Shown here: one piece after another, positions 42,220 to 51,207 of the stretch
Position numbering within the stretch: the first letter of the stretch is position 1
Layout of the letters: each line of letters opens with the position of its first letter
DNA from: Neorhizobium sp. NCHU2750
GTDB lineage: Bacteria; Pseudomonadota; Alphaproteobacteria; Rhizobiales; Rhizobiaceae
Assembly (NCBI RefSeq): GCF_003597675.1
Contig: NZ_CP030827.1
Span: 744,001-808,000 of the forward strand
Direction of reading: 5' to 3'
Length of the DNA stretch: 64,000 nucleotides
Made by a program: the position numbers and the translations under genes
The notes under the pieces: model-generated
The model's input: only the letters and a program-made list of their open reading frames with translations
Told to the model about the DNA's origin: nothing
Databases searched by the model: none

Positions 42220-43486
42220 AGGGCGACGGACAGCGAAGGAGAGAAGCCTTCCGTCCCGCATCCTTGCGGGCGCGGGCGGCGCTATGGTGTCCGGCGCCGG
42301 CGGTGCCGCATCCGGTATCGGCCGCACCATCATCCGCAATCCGAAGCCGAGCTTCTACGCCTCCGTCTTCATCGTCGCCTTCTCCTTCGTCGCCGCCAAC
42401 GCGCTGTGGTACCAGCCGCAGGGCGGCCACCTGTCGCCCTTCCTTGCGACGCGCGATCCGGGCGATCCGAACGCCATTGCCGGCTACCGGCCCTTCAAGC
42501 CTGCCGATCCGGCCGACGTCACGACGTTCCGCATCGAACGCGCGCCGGTGGGCGGCAAGGCTGCCCAGAACCAGCAGGGCCAGAACCAGCAGGGCCAGCA
42601 GGCCCAAAACCAGCAAGCTCAGAACCAGCAGGCCCAAAGCCAGCCGGCCCAGAACCAGCCCTATACCGGCCTGCCGGCTGCCGTCCCCGCAAACCAGACC
42701 GCGAGCACGGCCGCGCCGACCGACGATGTCCGCGCGCTCATCGCGGGGCAATCCGGCGCCGGGCAGACGGCCTCCGGCTCGACACCTGCGGTCGACCCGA
42801 TACTCGTCTCCAGCATCCAGAAGGCACTCGCTGGCCGCGGCCTTTATGATGGCGCCGCAGATGGCTTGATGGGCCCGCGCACCCAGGCCGCGATCCTGTT
42901 CTTCGAGGAAGCCTCAGGCCTGCCGCAGGATGGCTCCCCGACGCCCGCCGTCCTCGCCGCCCTGCAATCTCAAGCGGGACAATCCCAGCAGAACCAGGTG
43001 CAGACCGCTAACCTGCAGTCGTATCCGCAGGCGCCGACGCCGATCCCGCGCCAGGCACCGCGCCCGGTTGTTGCCGCAAGCCGCCCGCAGGCAATGCAGC
43101 CGGTCAGCCAGCCCATGGGACAATCCTCGGGCCAGCACGCCGCCCAGCCGGTCAAGGTTGCGGCCCGCGGAATGGACCCGATCACGGCGGCGATCCGCTC
43201 CGCCGAACACCAGCCCATGCTGCCGCCTGCCTCCATACCGGGCAGCGGCGGAGCAGCCGTCGTGCCGGTCGCAAAGCGCAGCGATACGCCGCTACCGAGC
43301 AATATGGTGCTGCAGATCCAGAAGGGCCTGTCGAACATCGCTTATACCGATGTCGAACTCGACGGCGTTGCCGGCACCCAGACCAAGGCCGCCATCCGCC
43401 GCTTCCAGAAACACTACCGCCTGCCCGAAACCGGCGAACCGGACCAGATGGTCCTGAACAAGCTGAAGGCGATTGGGGCGCTCTGA
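42191..43486 (+). CDS. Membrane-anchored peptidoglycan-binding protein with Gln-rich repeat
   Basis: 431 residues. A very basic cytoplasmic N terminus, one membrane helix (about 55-73), a Gln/Asn-rich repeat made of QNQQAQ and QNQQGQ units (about 126-158), then two PG_binding_1 domains: DPILVSSIQKALAGRGLYDGAADGLMGPRTQAAI (about 206-262) and NMVLQIQKGLSNIAYTDVELDGVAGTQTKAAIRRFQ (about 367-428), joined by a Pro/Gln linker. It should span the periplasm and touch the cell wall. Its start lies inside the kinase gene. Confidence 0.85.
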   Translation: MTTRKRKSPKGRRTAKERSLPSRILAGAGGAMVSGAGGAASGIGRTIIRNPKPSFYASVFIVAFSFVAANALWYQPQGGHLSPFLATRDPGDPNAIAGYRPFKPADPADVTTFRIERAPVGGKAAQNQQGQNQQGQQAQNQQAQNQQAQSQPAQNQPYTGLPAAVPANQTASTAAPTDDVRALIAGQSGAGQTASGSTPAVDPILVSSIQKALAGRGLYDGAADGLMGPRTQAAILFFEEASGLPQDGSPTPAVLAALQSQAGQSQQNQVQTANLQSYPQAPTPIPRQAPRPVVAASRPQAMQPVSQPMGQSSGQHAAQPVKVAARGMDPITAAIRSAEHQPMLPPASIPGSGGAAVVPVAKRSDTPLPSNMVLQIQKGLSNIAYTDVELDGVAGTQTKAAIRRFQKHYRLPETGEPDQMVLNKLKAIGAL

Positions 43487-43528
43487 GGCGCTCTGTTGTT
43501 CGAAAATTCGTCACCCGCGCGGAACGCC

Positions 43529-44329
43529 TTAGGGCATCGCCGCCTCTATCCCCGCATCGTTGATCCTCAGCACCGGCAGGGTAAGCTTTGCCGTCTTGTC
43601 GTCCTTACGGAGCGCGATCTCCTCGAGAAAATGCGGAATGTTGTTGAACCCGATCCCGGATAAAATCTTCGGGTGATAGGTCCACCATTCGCTTGCGAGC
43701 AGGCGTGATATCGTCTCCTCGTCGAAGCGGTAGCGGATGATCCTTGCCGGATTGCCGCCGACGATGGCGAAGGGCGGCACATCCTTGGTGACCAAGCTGT
43801 TGGCGGCAATCACCGCGCCGGTGCCGATCGTGATGCCCATCTGCAAGGTGCAGTCGCGGCCGATCCACACATCGTGCCCGAGCGTCGGAAACGGCCTGTT
43901 GCCATAGACGTCCCAGTTATATCGGGAGACCTCATCCTCGCTGGTGAAATCGCGGCAGAGCACGTTCTTATCCCGAAAGGTGATGATCGAGGTCGTCACC
44001 AGATCGAGCGGGTGATAGCTGTCCAGAATGGTCAGCCCCGATGAGATCGAACAGTAGCGCCCGATCGTCATCGGCTCGGGCAGGGGCGAATAGGCGTATG
44101 ACAGGAGCCCGATCGAGCTAAAGCCGGAATAGGCAAGCCCGCCGATGCTGGGAACATAGGGGCCGCCATAGAGACCGGTATAGGGTTCCATGGTCACCTC
44201 GGTCTTCACCTCCAGCCGCCGCTCGGAACGCAGCCATCCATAGCTGTTTGCCTGCGGCGGCGGCGCATTGGGCTGAAACAGGACGCGAAATTCCCACATC
44301 AGGCTGAGGTCCGACGCCGTTAAGATCAT
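43529..44329 (-). CDS. Left-handed beta-helix (hexapeptide) acyltransferase
   Basis: 266 residues. Repeated hexapeptide turns from about residue 85 on (IGRYCSISSGLTILDSYHPLD, GHDVWIGRDCTLQMGITIGTGAVIAANSLVTKDVPPFAIVGGNPARIIRYRF) match the CatB/xenobiotic acyltransferase branch of acetyl-CoA trimers. The first 80 residues are a separate, unrecognised domain. Likely an O-acetyltransferase for a sugar or antibiotic. Neighbour to an IS630 insertion. Confidence 0.8.
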   Translation of the reverse strand: MILTASDLSLMWEFRVLFQPNAPPPQANSYGWLRSERRLEVKTEVTMEPYTGLYGGPYVPSIGGLAYSGFSSIGLLSYAYSPLPEPMTIGRYCSISSGLTILDSYHPLDLVTTSIITFRDKNVLCRDFTSEDEVSRYNWDVYGNRPFPTLGHDVWIGRDCTLQMGITIGTGAVIAANSLVTKDVPPFAIVGGNPARIIRYRFDEETISRLLASEWWTYHPKILSGIGFNNIPHFLEEIALRKDDKTAKLTLPVLRINDAGIEAAMP

Positions 44330-44552
44330 GTCCCGTGCTACGCCTCTGAACGATTTGCAAATCCAGTCGATCCCGGTCTCATTTTCGGGGTCTTGCTTGC
44401 AATTTATCAGGTGAGTCTACCGGGGGTGGAAGTCGCGCAATGTGCCGCCGCACTGTTTCCCCCAGAAATAATCAACCGGGGGTGGATCGCTCCGGCAGGC
44501 CGAGAAACCCATGCGCAGGCGTGCGCCCAGGTGCGACTAAAGCGTGTCGCAT

Positions 44553-45170
44553 TTATTCAGCCTCGTATCCTGCTGCCTTGAAGAAGTTTATGCATTCTGT
44601 GACGGAGAAGAGGCTGATGATGTCACCGAGAGCATTGGCAATTGCATCGAAGCTTCGTGCCGCTCGCTTTCGCAGGAGTGCCTTGAGTTTTGAGAATGCC
44701 ATTTCGATGGGGTTCAGGTCTGGCGAATAAGGCGGCAGGAATAGAAGCCATGCGCCTTCCGCCTTGATCAACTGTTCCGCTCGTTCGCTTTTGTGGAAGC
44801 CGACATTATCGAGGATGACGACGTCGCCGGGCGACAGTGTCGGCACAAGCTGTGTCTCAATCCATGTTTCGAAGATGCGGCTGTTCATCGGAGCGTCGAC
44901 GATCCACGGTGCGGTCAGGCCATGGCAGCGCAGTCCGGCAATGAAGGTCTGCGTCCTCCATTTCCCGAACGGAGCATAGGCGGCAAAGCGACTGCCTTTG
45001 GCAGACCATCCGGTGCGTTTTGTCAGGCGCGTATTCGTGGATGTCTCGTCGATAAAAATGAGCCGTGACAAGGCTTTGTTGAAGAACCGCCTTCGACGGT
45101 TGATCCACAGGTCACGCGCCTTGGCGATCTCCGGCCTGCGCTGCTCGCTTGCCTTGAGGCTTTTTTTTAT
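44553..45170 (-). CDS. IS630 transposase, catalytic part (OrfB, made by frameshift)
   Basis: Begins in the A8 run (45161-45168) and continues in the +1 frame relative to OrfA. The three acidic catalytic residues are present: IFIDETSTNTR, VILDNVGFHKS and PYSPDLNPIEMAFSKLK, a DDE transposase core of about 200 residues. No start codon of its own is well placed, so it is expected as an OrfAB fusion. Confidence 0.85.
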   Translation of the reverse strand: MKKSLKASEQRRPEIAKARDLWINRRRRFFNKALSRLIFIDETSTNTRLTKRTGWSAKGSRFAAYAPFGKWRTQTFIAGLRCHGLTAPWIVDAPMNSRIFETWIETQLVPTLSPGDVVILDNVGFHKSERAEQLIKAEGAWLLFLPPYSPDLNPIEMAFSKLKALLRKRAARSFDAIANALGDIISLFSVTECINFFKAAGYEAE

Positions 45171-45507
45171 TGCTGAGCCCGAGCCGGTGCAAAAACCGCC
45201 CGACCGTGGCGCGGTGAACCTCGATGCCGCGCTCGGCAAGCGCAACGCACAGTTCATCCAACGTCGTTTCGCCGTGGGCCGACATCCGCTCGCGGACCCA
45301 ATCACCATGCGCCAAGAGCTTCGCACCACCAGGCGGGTGCCCCTGCTTGGCGGCGATCAGAGAGCCGGATAACCGATGCAGGATCACCATGTTGTTGACG
45401 AACCGAGGCGAAACCCGGAAATGCCGAGCGGCTTCACGGTTACTATGACCCTCATTCACAAACGCAACAACACGCTCACGCAACTCGATCGGATGCGGCT
45501 TGCCCAT
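45112..45507 (-). CDS. IS630 transposase, DNA-binding part (OrfA)
   Basis: 131 residues from MGKPHPIELRERVV, behind GAAGGAG. Two helix-turn-helix motifs (EGHSNREAARHFRVSPRFVNNM; GETTLDELCVALAERGIEVHRATVGRFLHRLG) bind the IS ends. A run of eight A's (NKKKP codons) is the slippage point into OrfB. Confidence 0.88.
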   Translation of the reverse strand: MGKPHPIELRERVVAFVNEGHSNREAARHFRVSPRFVNNMVILHRLSGSLIAAKQGHPPGGAKLLAHGDWVRERMSAHGETTLDELCVALAERGIEVHRATVGRFLHRLGLSNKKKPQGKRAAQAGDRQGA

Positions 45508-45709
45508 GGTGCTTCTCCTTCCGTGGGCAAAGTGAATCATACTTCAAGCCAAACTGGAATCCTGAATCCGGTTAACGGCGACACGCTTTAGTCCCGTTGC
45601 CGGGCCGTCGCTGACGCATTCCACACGGGCTATGGTAACAACCTATGGTGACATGGGGATGACACAATCCAGGCGGTGTATCGGCCCGTCGGCGAGGATC
45701 GCCTGCGCT

Positions 45710-46252
45710 CTACGCCTCGGACACGATCGCGCTCGTCTCGACCATCTCGGCGAAATCGGATTTCAGATGAGCCATCGTCACGTCGAAGATCGTCCGCGCC
45801 GACAGGTGTTCGTCGGGCAGGTCGAAGCCCATCACCGCGTCACGCACGACGATCATCGTGAAGCCGAGATCCGAGCCGGCCCTGACCGTCGTGTTGACGC
45901 AGAATCCGGCAACCGCGCCGGTGACGACGAGCGTGTCGATACCGGCGTCGCGCAGGTGCCTTTCCATGTCCGTCGAGGCAAAGGGAGACGAAGTGGACTT
46001 GACGAACACCGCTTCGCCTTCGCAAGCCTCCGCACCCGGCATGATCTCCTGGGCAGGGGCGCCCGCATGCATGGGGGACGTCGGGTCGGGCTCGGCATGG
46101 CGAACATGGATGACGCTCTCGCCGGCCTTGCGAAATGCCGAAAGAAGCGCTGCGATCCTGTCCATCGCATCGCCATTCACGCAGTCACGCCCGGCATCGA
46201 GCCGCTGCTGCATCAGCATCTGCATATCGATAATGACAAGTGCCCGTTTCAA
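45710..46252 (-). CDS. Isochorismatase-family cysteine hydrolase
   Basis: 180 residues from a TTG start supported by AAGGGGA 8 bases upstream. Catalytic triad D9 (VIIDMQ), K85 (VFVKSTSSPF) and C118 (GAVAGFCVNTTVR), with a cis-peptide-type GAVAGFC. Family members hydrolyse isochorismate, nicotinamide, N-carbamoyl compounds and similar amides; the substrate cannot be fixed. It sits next to the IS630 element. Confidence 0.87.
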   Translation of the reverse strand: MKRALVIIDMQMLMQQRLDAGRDCVNGDAMDRIAALLSAFRKAGESVIHVRHAEPDPTSPMHAGAPAQEIMPGAEACEGEAVFVKSTSSPFASTDMERHLRDAGIDTLVVTGAVAGFCVNTTVRAGSDLGFTMIVVRDAVMGFDLPDEHLSARTIFDVTMAHLKSDFAEMVETSAIVSEA

Positions 46253-46380
46253 TGTCTCGATCCCCTTATGCCCGAAGATGCCATGAGGCGGGCCTAGCAC
46301 GGGAAGGTGTGGGCGGATAGGGGCGGGAATTGGGGGGCTCCCCACTTCCCCGGACCCGCAAACCGCTCTAAACCCTCACC

Positions 46381-46725
46381 ATGCGCCTTCGCTCCGAAAT
46401 CTATGTCTCCGCCCTTGTCCGCCGCGTCTTCTCGCAGGGGGGCTTTGCGGCTGTGGAGCACAAGGGGGCGGAGCAGGCAGGGGCGATCTTCATTCGCCAG
46501 CGGTTCCGTGACGGACTGGAGAGCCTGTTCGCGCCGGCGCCGCAGAATTTCTTCGATGCGGAGGATGACGGCCAGCGCAAGTTCGAGACGCGGCTGGTCC
46601 GGGCGGAGGCGGATGACGTCCGCAAGGCACTGGAAAGCGAGCTGCGCTTCGATCCGGACCTGTGGCTCGTCGAACTTGAAATCGACGAGATCGGCGATCT
46701 TTTTCCGGTGGTGACGTCCGGGTGA
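46381..46725 (+). CDS. DUF1491-family protein
   Basis: 114 residues, soluble. MRLRSEIYVSALVRRVFSQGGFAAVEHKGAEQAGAIFI followed by FETRLVRAEADDVRKALESELRFDPDLWLVELEID is the alphaproteobacterial DUF1491 family. Role unknown. Tail-to-tail with DUF2336. Confidence 0.85.
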   Translation: MRLRSEIYVSALVRRVFSQGGFAAVEHKGAEQAGAIFIRQRFRDGLESLFAPAPQNFFDAEDDGQRKFETRLVRAEADDVRKALESELRFDPDLWLVELEIDEIGDLFPVVTSG

Positions 46726-46790
46726 GGCCTTGCCGCGTCAAGCGGTCTCGATCCGGCAATGCCCAGCCTTGCCTGCGTATCCGCGCCGGG

Positions 46791-47885
46791 TCAGCGCATG
46801 CGTGAGCCGGAAACGCGCCGGCGGATGGTCGCCGACGTCCTGTGCGGCCGATCGTGGAGTTCTATACCCTCAAGATCCTGCCAATAGTCCTGATCCCTGT
46901 AGAGATCGTCCCCCGAGGCCTGTTCCTCAGCCACGGATGCGGCGGGAGAGGGGGCCAGAGAGGAGGCAAGGGAAGAGGTAAGGGAGGGGTAAGCCTCGGG
47001 TGAGGTGGTGGCGAAGGCGGGTTGCGGATGCGTCTGCCGGTCTGCCCGGCGCCAGCCTTCCACCCGCTCGCCGCAGGCATTCTCGTCGAGCGACTGCCAC
47101 AGGGCTTCCGCCTCGCTGATGCCGTCTTCCGTCTCCGCCAGATGGCCGTAGAGCCGCGTCAGCACATAGACGGCGTCGGAAAGGTTGAGCCCGAGGCCCT
47201 TCAGCACGGTGGCAAGCTGGCGGCCGGAAAGGTCGAGCAGGATGCGTTCGGCAAGCCAGCGGCTCGCGGTCAATATGTCGGAAAGCAGCGAGACGATGAA
47301 ATCCGCCTCGCGGTTGCGGGCAAAGCGGATGAGCAGCGCTTCCTGCACCGGCGTCAGGCTTCTCAAGCCCAGCCGGTCACCGGGCATGCGCTCCATATGG
47401 CCGGCGAGAAGCTTGATGCGGCGGCGCAGGTCTTCTTCGCGCGCAAGCCTTTCGGGATCCTGCGGGCCGACGTCGATGGCCGCTTCCTCTGCTGCGACCG
47501 GCGTTTCGGCCGCGCCATTGCGGGCCTGCCGCGCGGCTTCCGGGCGGATACCGACCAGCGCATCGATGACGGCAGGCGACAGCGCCTCGCGCCGCACGAT
47601 CGCGCGCGCATGCTCTGTTCCCTGGCAGCGGGCGATCGCCACCAGCGCCTCGTCGCTCAGGCAGGTCGAGGTCATCAGGAAAGGGGCTGCAATCGCGATC
47701 GGCTGGCTGCCGATGAAGAAGGCGACGGGGCCGGGCACCGTCTTCGACTGCGACAGCGCGGCCACCGCCTGGCGGCGCGCCTCGTCGGAGGAGGCGGAAA
47801 ACAGCGGCATGAAAAGTTCGGCAAACTGCCGCAGTTCCGAACGGGTCGGATGGGGCAAACCCTCGAAGCTCGTCACAGTGGCCAT
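46791..47885 (-). CDS. DUF2336-domain protein
   Basis: 364 residues from MATVTSFEGLPHPTRSELRQF, with AAGGA 10 bases upstream; longer in-frame starts lack a site. The N-terminal 290 residues are a HEAT-like helical array typical of DUF2336 (SDEARRQAVAALSQSKTVPGPVAFFIGSQPIAIAAPFL; CQGTEHARAIVRREALSPAVIDALV). The C-terminal 75 residues are Ser/Pro/Ala-rich and disordered. Function unknown; some relatives occur in signalling clusters. Confidence 0.75.
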   Translation of the reverse strand: MATVTSFEGLPHPTRSELRQFAELFMPLFSASSDEARRQAVAALSQSKTVPGPVAFFIGSQPIAIAAPFLMTSTCLSDEALVAIARCQGTEHARAIVRREALSPAVIDALVGIRPEAARQARNGAAETPVAAEEAAIDVGPQDPERLAREEDLRRRIKLLAGHMERMPGDRLGLRSLTPVQEALLIRFARNREADFIVSLLSDILTASRWLAERILLDLSGRQLATVLKGLGLNLSDAVYVLTRLYGHLAETEDGISEAEALWQSLDENACGERVEGWRRADRQTHPQPAFATTSPEAYPSLTSSLASSLAPSPAASVAEEQASGDDLYRDQDYWQDLEGIELHDRPHRTSATIRRRVSGSRMR

Positions 47886-48233
47886 CAGCACGACGTCCTT
47901 CCTGCGCATCGCCTGCGGTCTTTCAAGATCTCGAAACTCACCGGTCACGGGCCAACTCTTCGAACGCAATACAAAACAAAGTCGCCGGAAATACATCACC
48001 CGCCGGACGGAACCGGCAGTCGATCGCATCCTACCTTGCCTGGGGAACTCCCGGTGAAGGGTTCAAACGAGCGGGCGCCACATGCCCGCACACCTCGCCC
48101 CTCTAGGTGAAAATCATGCTAGGGCGGCAGGGTTAACGCTTGGTGAAGACGCCCCGTTTCGGCACAGCTCCGCTGTGGAAAAACTGCGGCGATCCATGGG
48201 ATTTGTGACGCGATGCCGGATGGCAGCCTGCGT

Positions 48234-48794
48234 TTAAAGCATCCGCGACAAAACTTCGTCCCGCTTGACGAACCGGTGCCAGATGACGGCCAGCAGATGC
48301 AGGCCGAGTATGGTGAAGAAGGCATAGGCGCCGTATTTGTGGACGGTGCCGACCATTCGGCCGAAAGGCTTGTCCTCGGCAAGAAGGTCGGGCCAGGTGA
48401 ACAGGCCGAACCACGGCACGGTACGGCCTTCCGACGTTGACGTGATATAGCCCGACAGCGGCATCAACAGCATCAGCAGATAGAGGATGCCGTGTGCCGC
48501 ATGCGAGGCGATCCGCGTTGCCCGGCCGGGAGTAGCCTTCCATCCGGGCTCGCCGCTCGTCACGCGGATGGGAATGCGCAGCACGATCAGCACCAGCGCG
48601 GTCATGCCGAGCGACTTGTGGATGGTCATCAGCAATTCCCGTTGCGGCGAACCGTGTCCAAGATAGGCACAATAGAGCCCGAGCCCGAGTGCGGCGATGA
48701 TCACCAATGCCATGGCCCAGTGCAGCAGGCGCTGGGCGCCGGTATAGCGCAGCCGTGGCCGCGATGAAGCCGCATCGTGATAAGTGGTCGTCAT
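48234..48794 (-). CDS. Cytochrome b561 (CybB-like)
   Basis: 186 residues from MTTTYHDAASS. Four helices with heme-ligand histidines: RLLHWAMALVIIAALGLGLY, MTIHKSLGMTALVLIVLRI, HAAHGILYLLMLLMPLSGYI and TVHKYGAYAFFTILGLHLLAVIWH. A quinol-linked b-type cytochrome in the inner membrane, possibly moving electrons to superoxide or periplasmic acceptors. It stands alone, unlike the b561 at 10975 which heads a cytochrome cluster. Confidence 0.85.
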   Translation of the reverse strand: MTTTYHDAASSRPRLRYTGAQRLLHWAMALVIIAALGLGLYCAYLGHGSPQRELLMTIHKSLGMTALVLIVLRIPIRVTSGEPGWKATPGRATRIASHAAHGILYLLMLLMPLSGYITSTSEGRTVPWFGLFTWPDLLAEDKPFGRMVGTVHKYGAYAFFTILGLHLLAVIWHRFVKRDEVLSRML

Positions 48795-48959
48795 CGAAGT
48801 CTCTCGGGTCTGGCAACAGGGGCGAATCTTGTGCCTCCAGCATGGCATGAAGCCGCTGCGGTTGCGCATTAATTCCCGGCAATGTTGTGTTGCCGTCCCC
48901 TGTGCCATCTCTTTCGCCATCGCTCGCCGTCGGCAGAGCGTCCGGCCGGCCGGGATAGA

Positions 48960-49823
48960 TCAGCCGAGGGCAGCTTGCTTCGGAGAGATCACCCGGTTGT
49001 CGAGGAGCCGCGTCGTGCCGATCCGCACGAACAGCGCCAGCACCACCGGCGCCGTAATACGGGAAATCCGCTCGAGCGTTTCGGCATCGCGCAGGGCAAC
49101 GATCTCCGCATCGGCAAGCGGCTCGGTCGCGATCAGTGTCCTTGCCCGCGCTTCCACTTCGTCCGGGTCGGTGATGCCCTCGGCGACCAGTCGCTCGGCC
49201 TCGTCGAGCACGCGCGGCAGGATGATTGCCGCCCGCCGCTCTGCGGCGTCGAGATAGACATTGCGCGACGACAGCGCCAGTCCGTCGTGATCGCGCACGG
49301 TGGCGACCGGGCAGATCGTCACCGGCATGGCCAGATCCTCCACCATCTGCCGGATGACGATCACCTGCTGGTAGTCCTTCTCGCCGAAATAGGCATTGTC
49401 CGGCTGGACGATGTTGAACAGTTTCGAGACGACGGTGGCGACCCCGGCAAAATGTCCCGGCCTGACCTCGCCCTCGAGCTGCCTTCCGATCGCCGGCACG
49501 TCGACCACCGCCCGCATCGGGCGAGGATACATGTCCTTCACGCCGGGCGCGAAGAGAATGTCGACGCCCGCTTGCCGCAGAAGCGCTGCATCCCCGTCAA
49601 GATTGCGCGGATATGTGTCGAGATCCTCGTTTGCCGAAAACTGCAGCGGATTGACGAAGATCGACACGACCGTCACCGCGTTTTCGGCTCGCGAGCGGGA
49701 GACGAGGCCGAGATGGCCGTCATGCAGATACCCCATGGTCGGCACGAAGCCGACGCTCTGCCCCGGCTGCCTGAGGGCGGCGATTGCGCTGCGCAATTCG
49801 GTGATGGTGGAAATGATCTGCAT
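48960..49823 (-). CDS. panC: Pantothenate synthetase (pantoate-beta-alanine ligase)
   Basis: 287 residues from the ATG after GGAG (the frame stays open 57 codons further upstream). [18 protein letters not shown] holds the HxGH-type nucleotide motif, and [16 protein letters not shown] the KMSKS-like loop. It condenses pantoate with beta-alanine using ATP, in coenzyme A synthesis. panB, often beside panC, is not seen within the neighbouring DNA. Confidence 0.93.
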   Translation of the reverse strand: MQIISTITELRSAIAALRQPGQSVGFVPTMGYLHDGHLGLVSRSRAENAVTVVSIFVNPLQFSANEDLDTYPRNLDGDAALLRQAGVDILFAPGVKDMYPRPMRAVVDVPAIGRQLEGEVRPGHFAGVATVVSKLFNIVQPDNAYFGEKDYQQVIVIRQMVEDLAMPVTICPVATVRDHDGLALSSRNVYLDAAERRAAIILPRVLDEAERLVAEGITDPDEVEARARTLIATEPLADAEIVALRDAETLERISRITAPVVLALFVRIGTTRLLDNRVISPKQAALG

Positions 49824-50332
49824 GGTGTCTCCAGCCCCTTTGACGTGCCGCACCTCTACAGGAGAGGGGGGCCGACCGGTACCGGCTTTGCTGCAATTCT
49901 CGTCTGCCAATGCCGGGAAGGTGGCCGGGATGAGGGCCTTGTTTGCGACAACCCCACAGATTTTTGCCGTTCCCGCATCTATCCGGTGAACCAAATCTGC
50001 AACACCGCGTTTCTATGGCGGATCGGACCGATGGAATGCTACCGGGCGTTACATTAGCGTTAACCTCTTGTTTACCGCGTTGTGGCTCACTCGAAGACAC
50101 AACCGGTCGAATGGCCGGAAACGGGCAGTCGGACGAAATGTCCGTTGCCACCTGCCGGCCGAGGCGGAACCGGTGGATGAACTGTCGCTGCGCCCGGAAA
50201 GCGGGCGCTTTGACGAGAAAGGCGCGGATGTCCGGGAACTCCCTAATGAGGAAACGGGTGCGTCAGCCCCTTGAGGGCAGGATGAAATAAAACCGTCTTT
50301 CATCCGTCTCGATCCCTTGAATGGAGACGAGC
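49824..50332. other. panC upstream region and leader of a small gene
   Basis: About 510 bases without a convincing gene on either strand; several short frames of 60-130 codons have no ribosome site or family. TTAACCTCTTGTTTA (50060-50074) is one mismatch from a CtrA box. GTTGATAA-like AT-rich DNA around 50050-50085 probably holds promoters. Confidence 0.4.
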
Positions 50333-50539
50333 ATGGCAGAGATAGTGGTAATGAATGCATGGCGGGACCGACAGGGGAAGAAGGCATCTCCCTCCGGCCA
50401 GCGTCGTGACAAGGCAACATCCTCCGATCTCGCACTTGCGGGCGAAGTGGTGATGTTCACCGGCATCCGCTACGAACGCTTCGACGACCGCATGGACCGC
50501 AAGGCGGAGAACCACGGCGGCCGCGTCGAGCTGATATAA
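50333..50539 (+). CDS. Small conserved-looking rhizobial protein
   Basis: 68 residues from MAEIVVMNAWRDRQGKK, with GGAG 6 bases before the ATG. Basic middle, then LALAGEVVMFTGIRYERFDDR near the C terminus, which looks like a short folded motif. No domain name is claimed. It precedes, convergently, the DUF1254 gene. Confidence 0.6.
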   Translation: MAEIVVMNAWRDRQGKKASPSGQRRDKATSSDLALAGEVVMFTGIRYERFDDRMDRKAENHGGRVELI

Positions 50540-50559
50540 GAGAAGAGATCGACCGGTCT

Positions 50560-51207
50560 CTAGGGCTGGCCCCGCGTGCGCCACTGGAAGGGTGCGCAGG
50601 TTGCCTGATCGAAAAACTGCGACACGGCCGGCGCGACGCTCTGATGCGTGACGAGCCCCCGTAACACCGCATAGCCTTCCGTCTGCTGGCTCTCGACCAG
50701 CACAGTCTGTGAAAATCCGCGCGGCAGGCTCTTGCGCAACACCGCAAGCTGCGCCGGTGTCCCGATCACCACATCCAGAACATGGTCTGCCGATGTCCGG
50801 TCGTTGATCGAAAACACCTCGTCCGAAGAGGCATCGAACACGCCGAGCGACCAGAACGGTACGCCGCCATTCGGTGCCGCAAGCCTCACCGGTGCATCGC
50901 TGATATCGAACGAGCAGACCGCCGTCTCCATCATCGGATCCTCCTTGGCAAGCCCCGCCCGGTCGGGCTTTTCGCCAAGCCGGTAGAAACGATGGCTCTC
51001 ACCCTCGGCGATGATCCGCGTATAGGCGTCGTGCTGCGAAAACTGCGGCAGCGAGAAGATGATGATCAGATGCAGAAGTGCCGCGCCGACAAGCCCGGTG
51101 ACGATGGCAAACAGGATCTTCAGCCAGAGAAAATCACGCCGCAACGAGCCGATCCCCAGAAAGCCAAGAAAGCCACGCAAGCCACGAAAACCGGAAAAAT
51201 CAGGCAT
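50560..51207 (-). CDS. DUF1254-type membrane-anchored protein
   Basis: 215 residues. N-terminal basic stretch and one membrane helix (FLWLKILFAIVTGLVGAALLHLIIIF, about 26-51), then a periplasmic domain (RFYRLGEKPDRAGLAKEDPMMETAVCSFDISDAPVRLAAPNGGVPFWSLGVFDA) characteristic of rhizobial DUF1254 proteins. The start overlaps the end of the DUF1214 gene by 8 bases, so the two form one unit. In other bacteria the two domains occur in a single protein. Confidence 0.75.
   Translation of the reverse strand: MPDFSGFRGLRGFLGFLGIGSLRRDFLWLKILFAIVTGLVGAALLHLIIIFSLPQFSQHDAYTRIIAEGESHRFYRLGEKPDRAGLAKEDPMMETAVCSFDISDAPVRLAAPNGGVPFWSLGVFDASSDEVFSINDRTSADHVLDVVIGTPAQLAVLRKSLPRGFSQTVLVESQQTEGYAVLRGLVTHQSVAPAVSQFFDQATCAPFQWRTRGQP

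Larger units (their letters stand above)
44540..45588. mobile_element. Intact IS630-family insertion sequence
   Basis: The element, about 1.05 kb, is flanked by TA at both ends (44538-44539 and 45589-45590), the IS630 target duplication. Terminal inverted repeats begin AAGCGTGTCGC (11 bases identical) and continue imperfectly. It carries a two-frame transposase on the minus strand with an A8 slippage site. No gene appears to be interrupted; it lies between the acyltransferase and isochorismatase genes. Confidence 0.92.

Noticed and set aside
44419..44486. Two copies of ACCGGGGGTGGA 56 bases apart near the IS element
   Set aside because: Too short and isolated to call a repeat or attachment site; it does not coincide with the IS ends.
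50060..50074. CtrA box candidate TTAACCTCTTGTTTA
   Set aside because: One mismatch in a key base and no well-placed gene start nearby.
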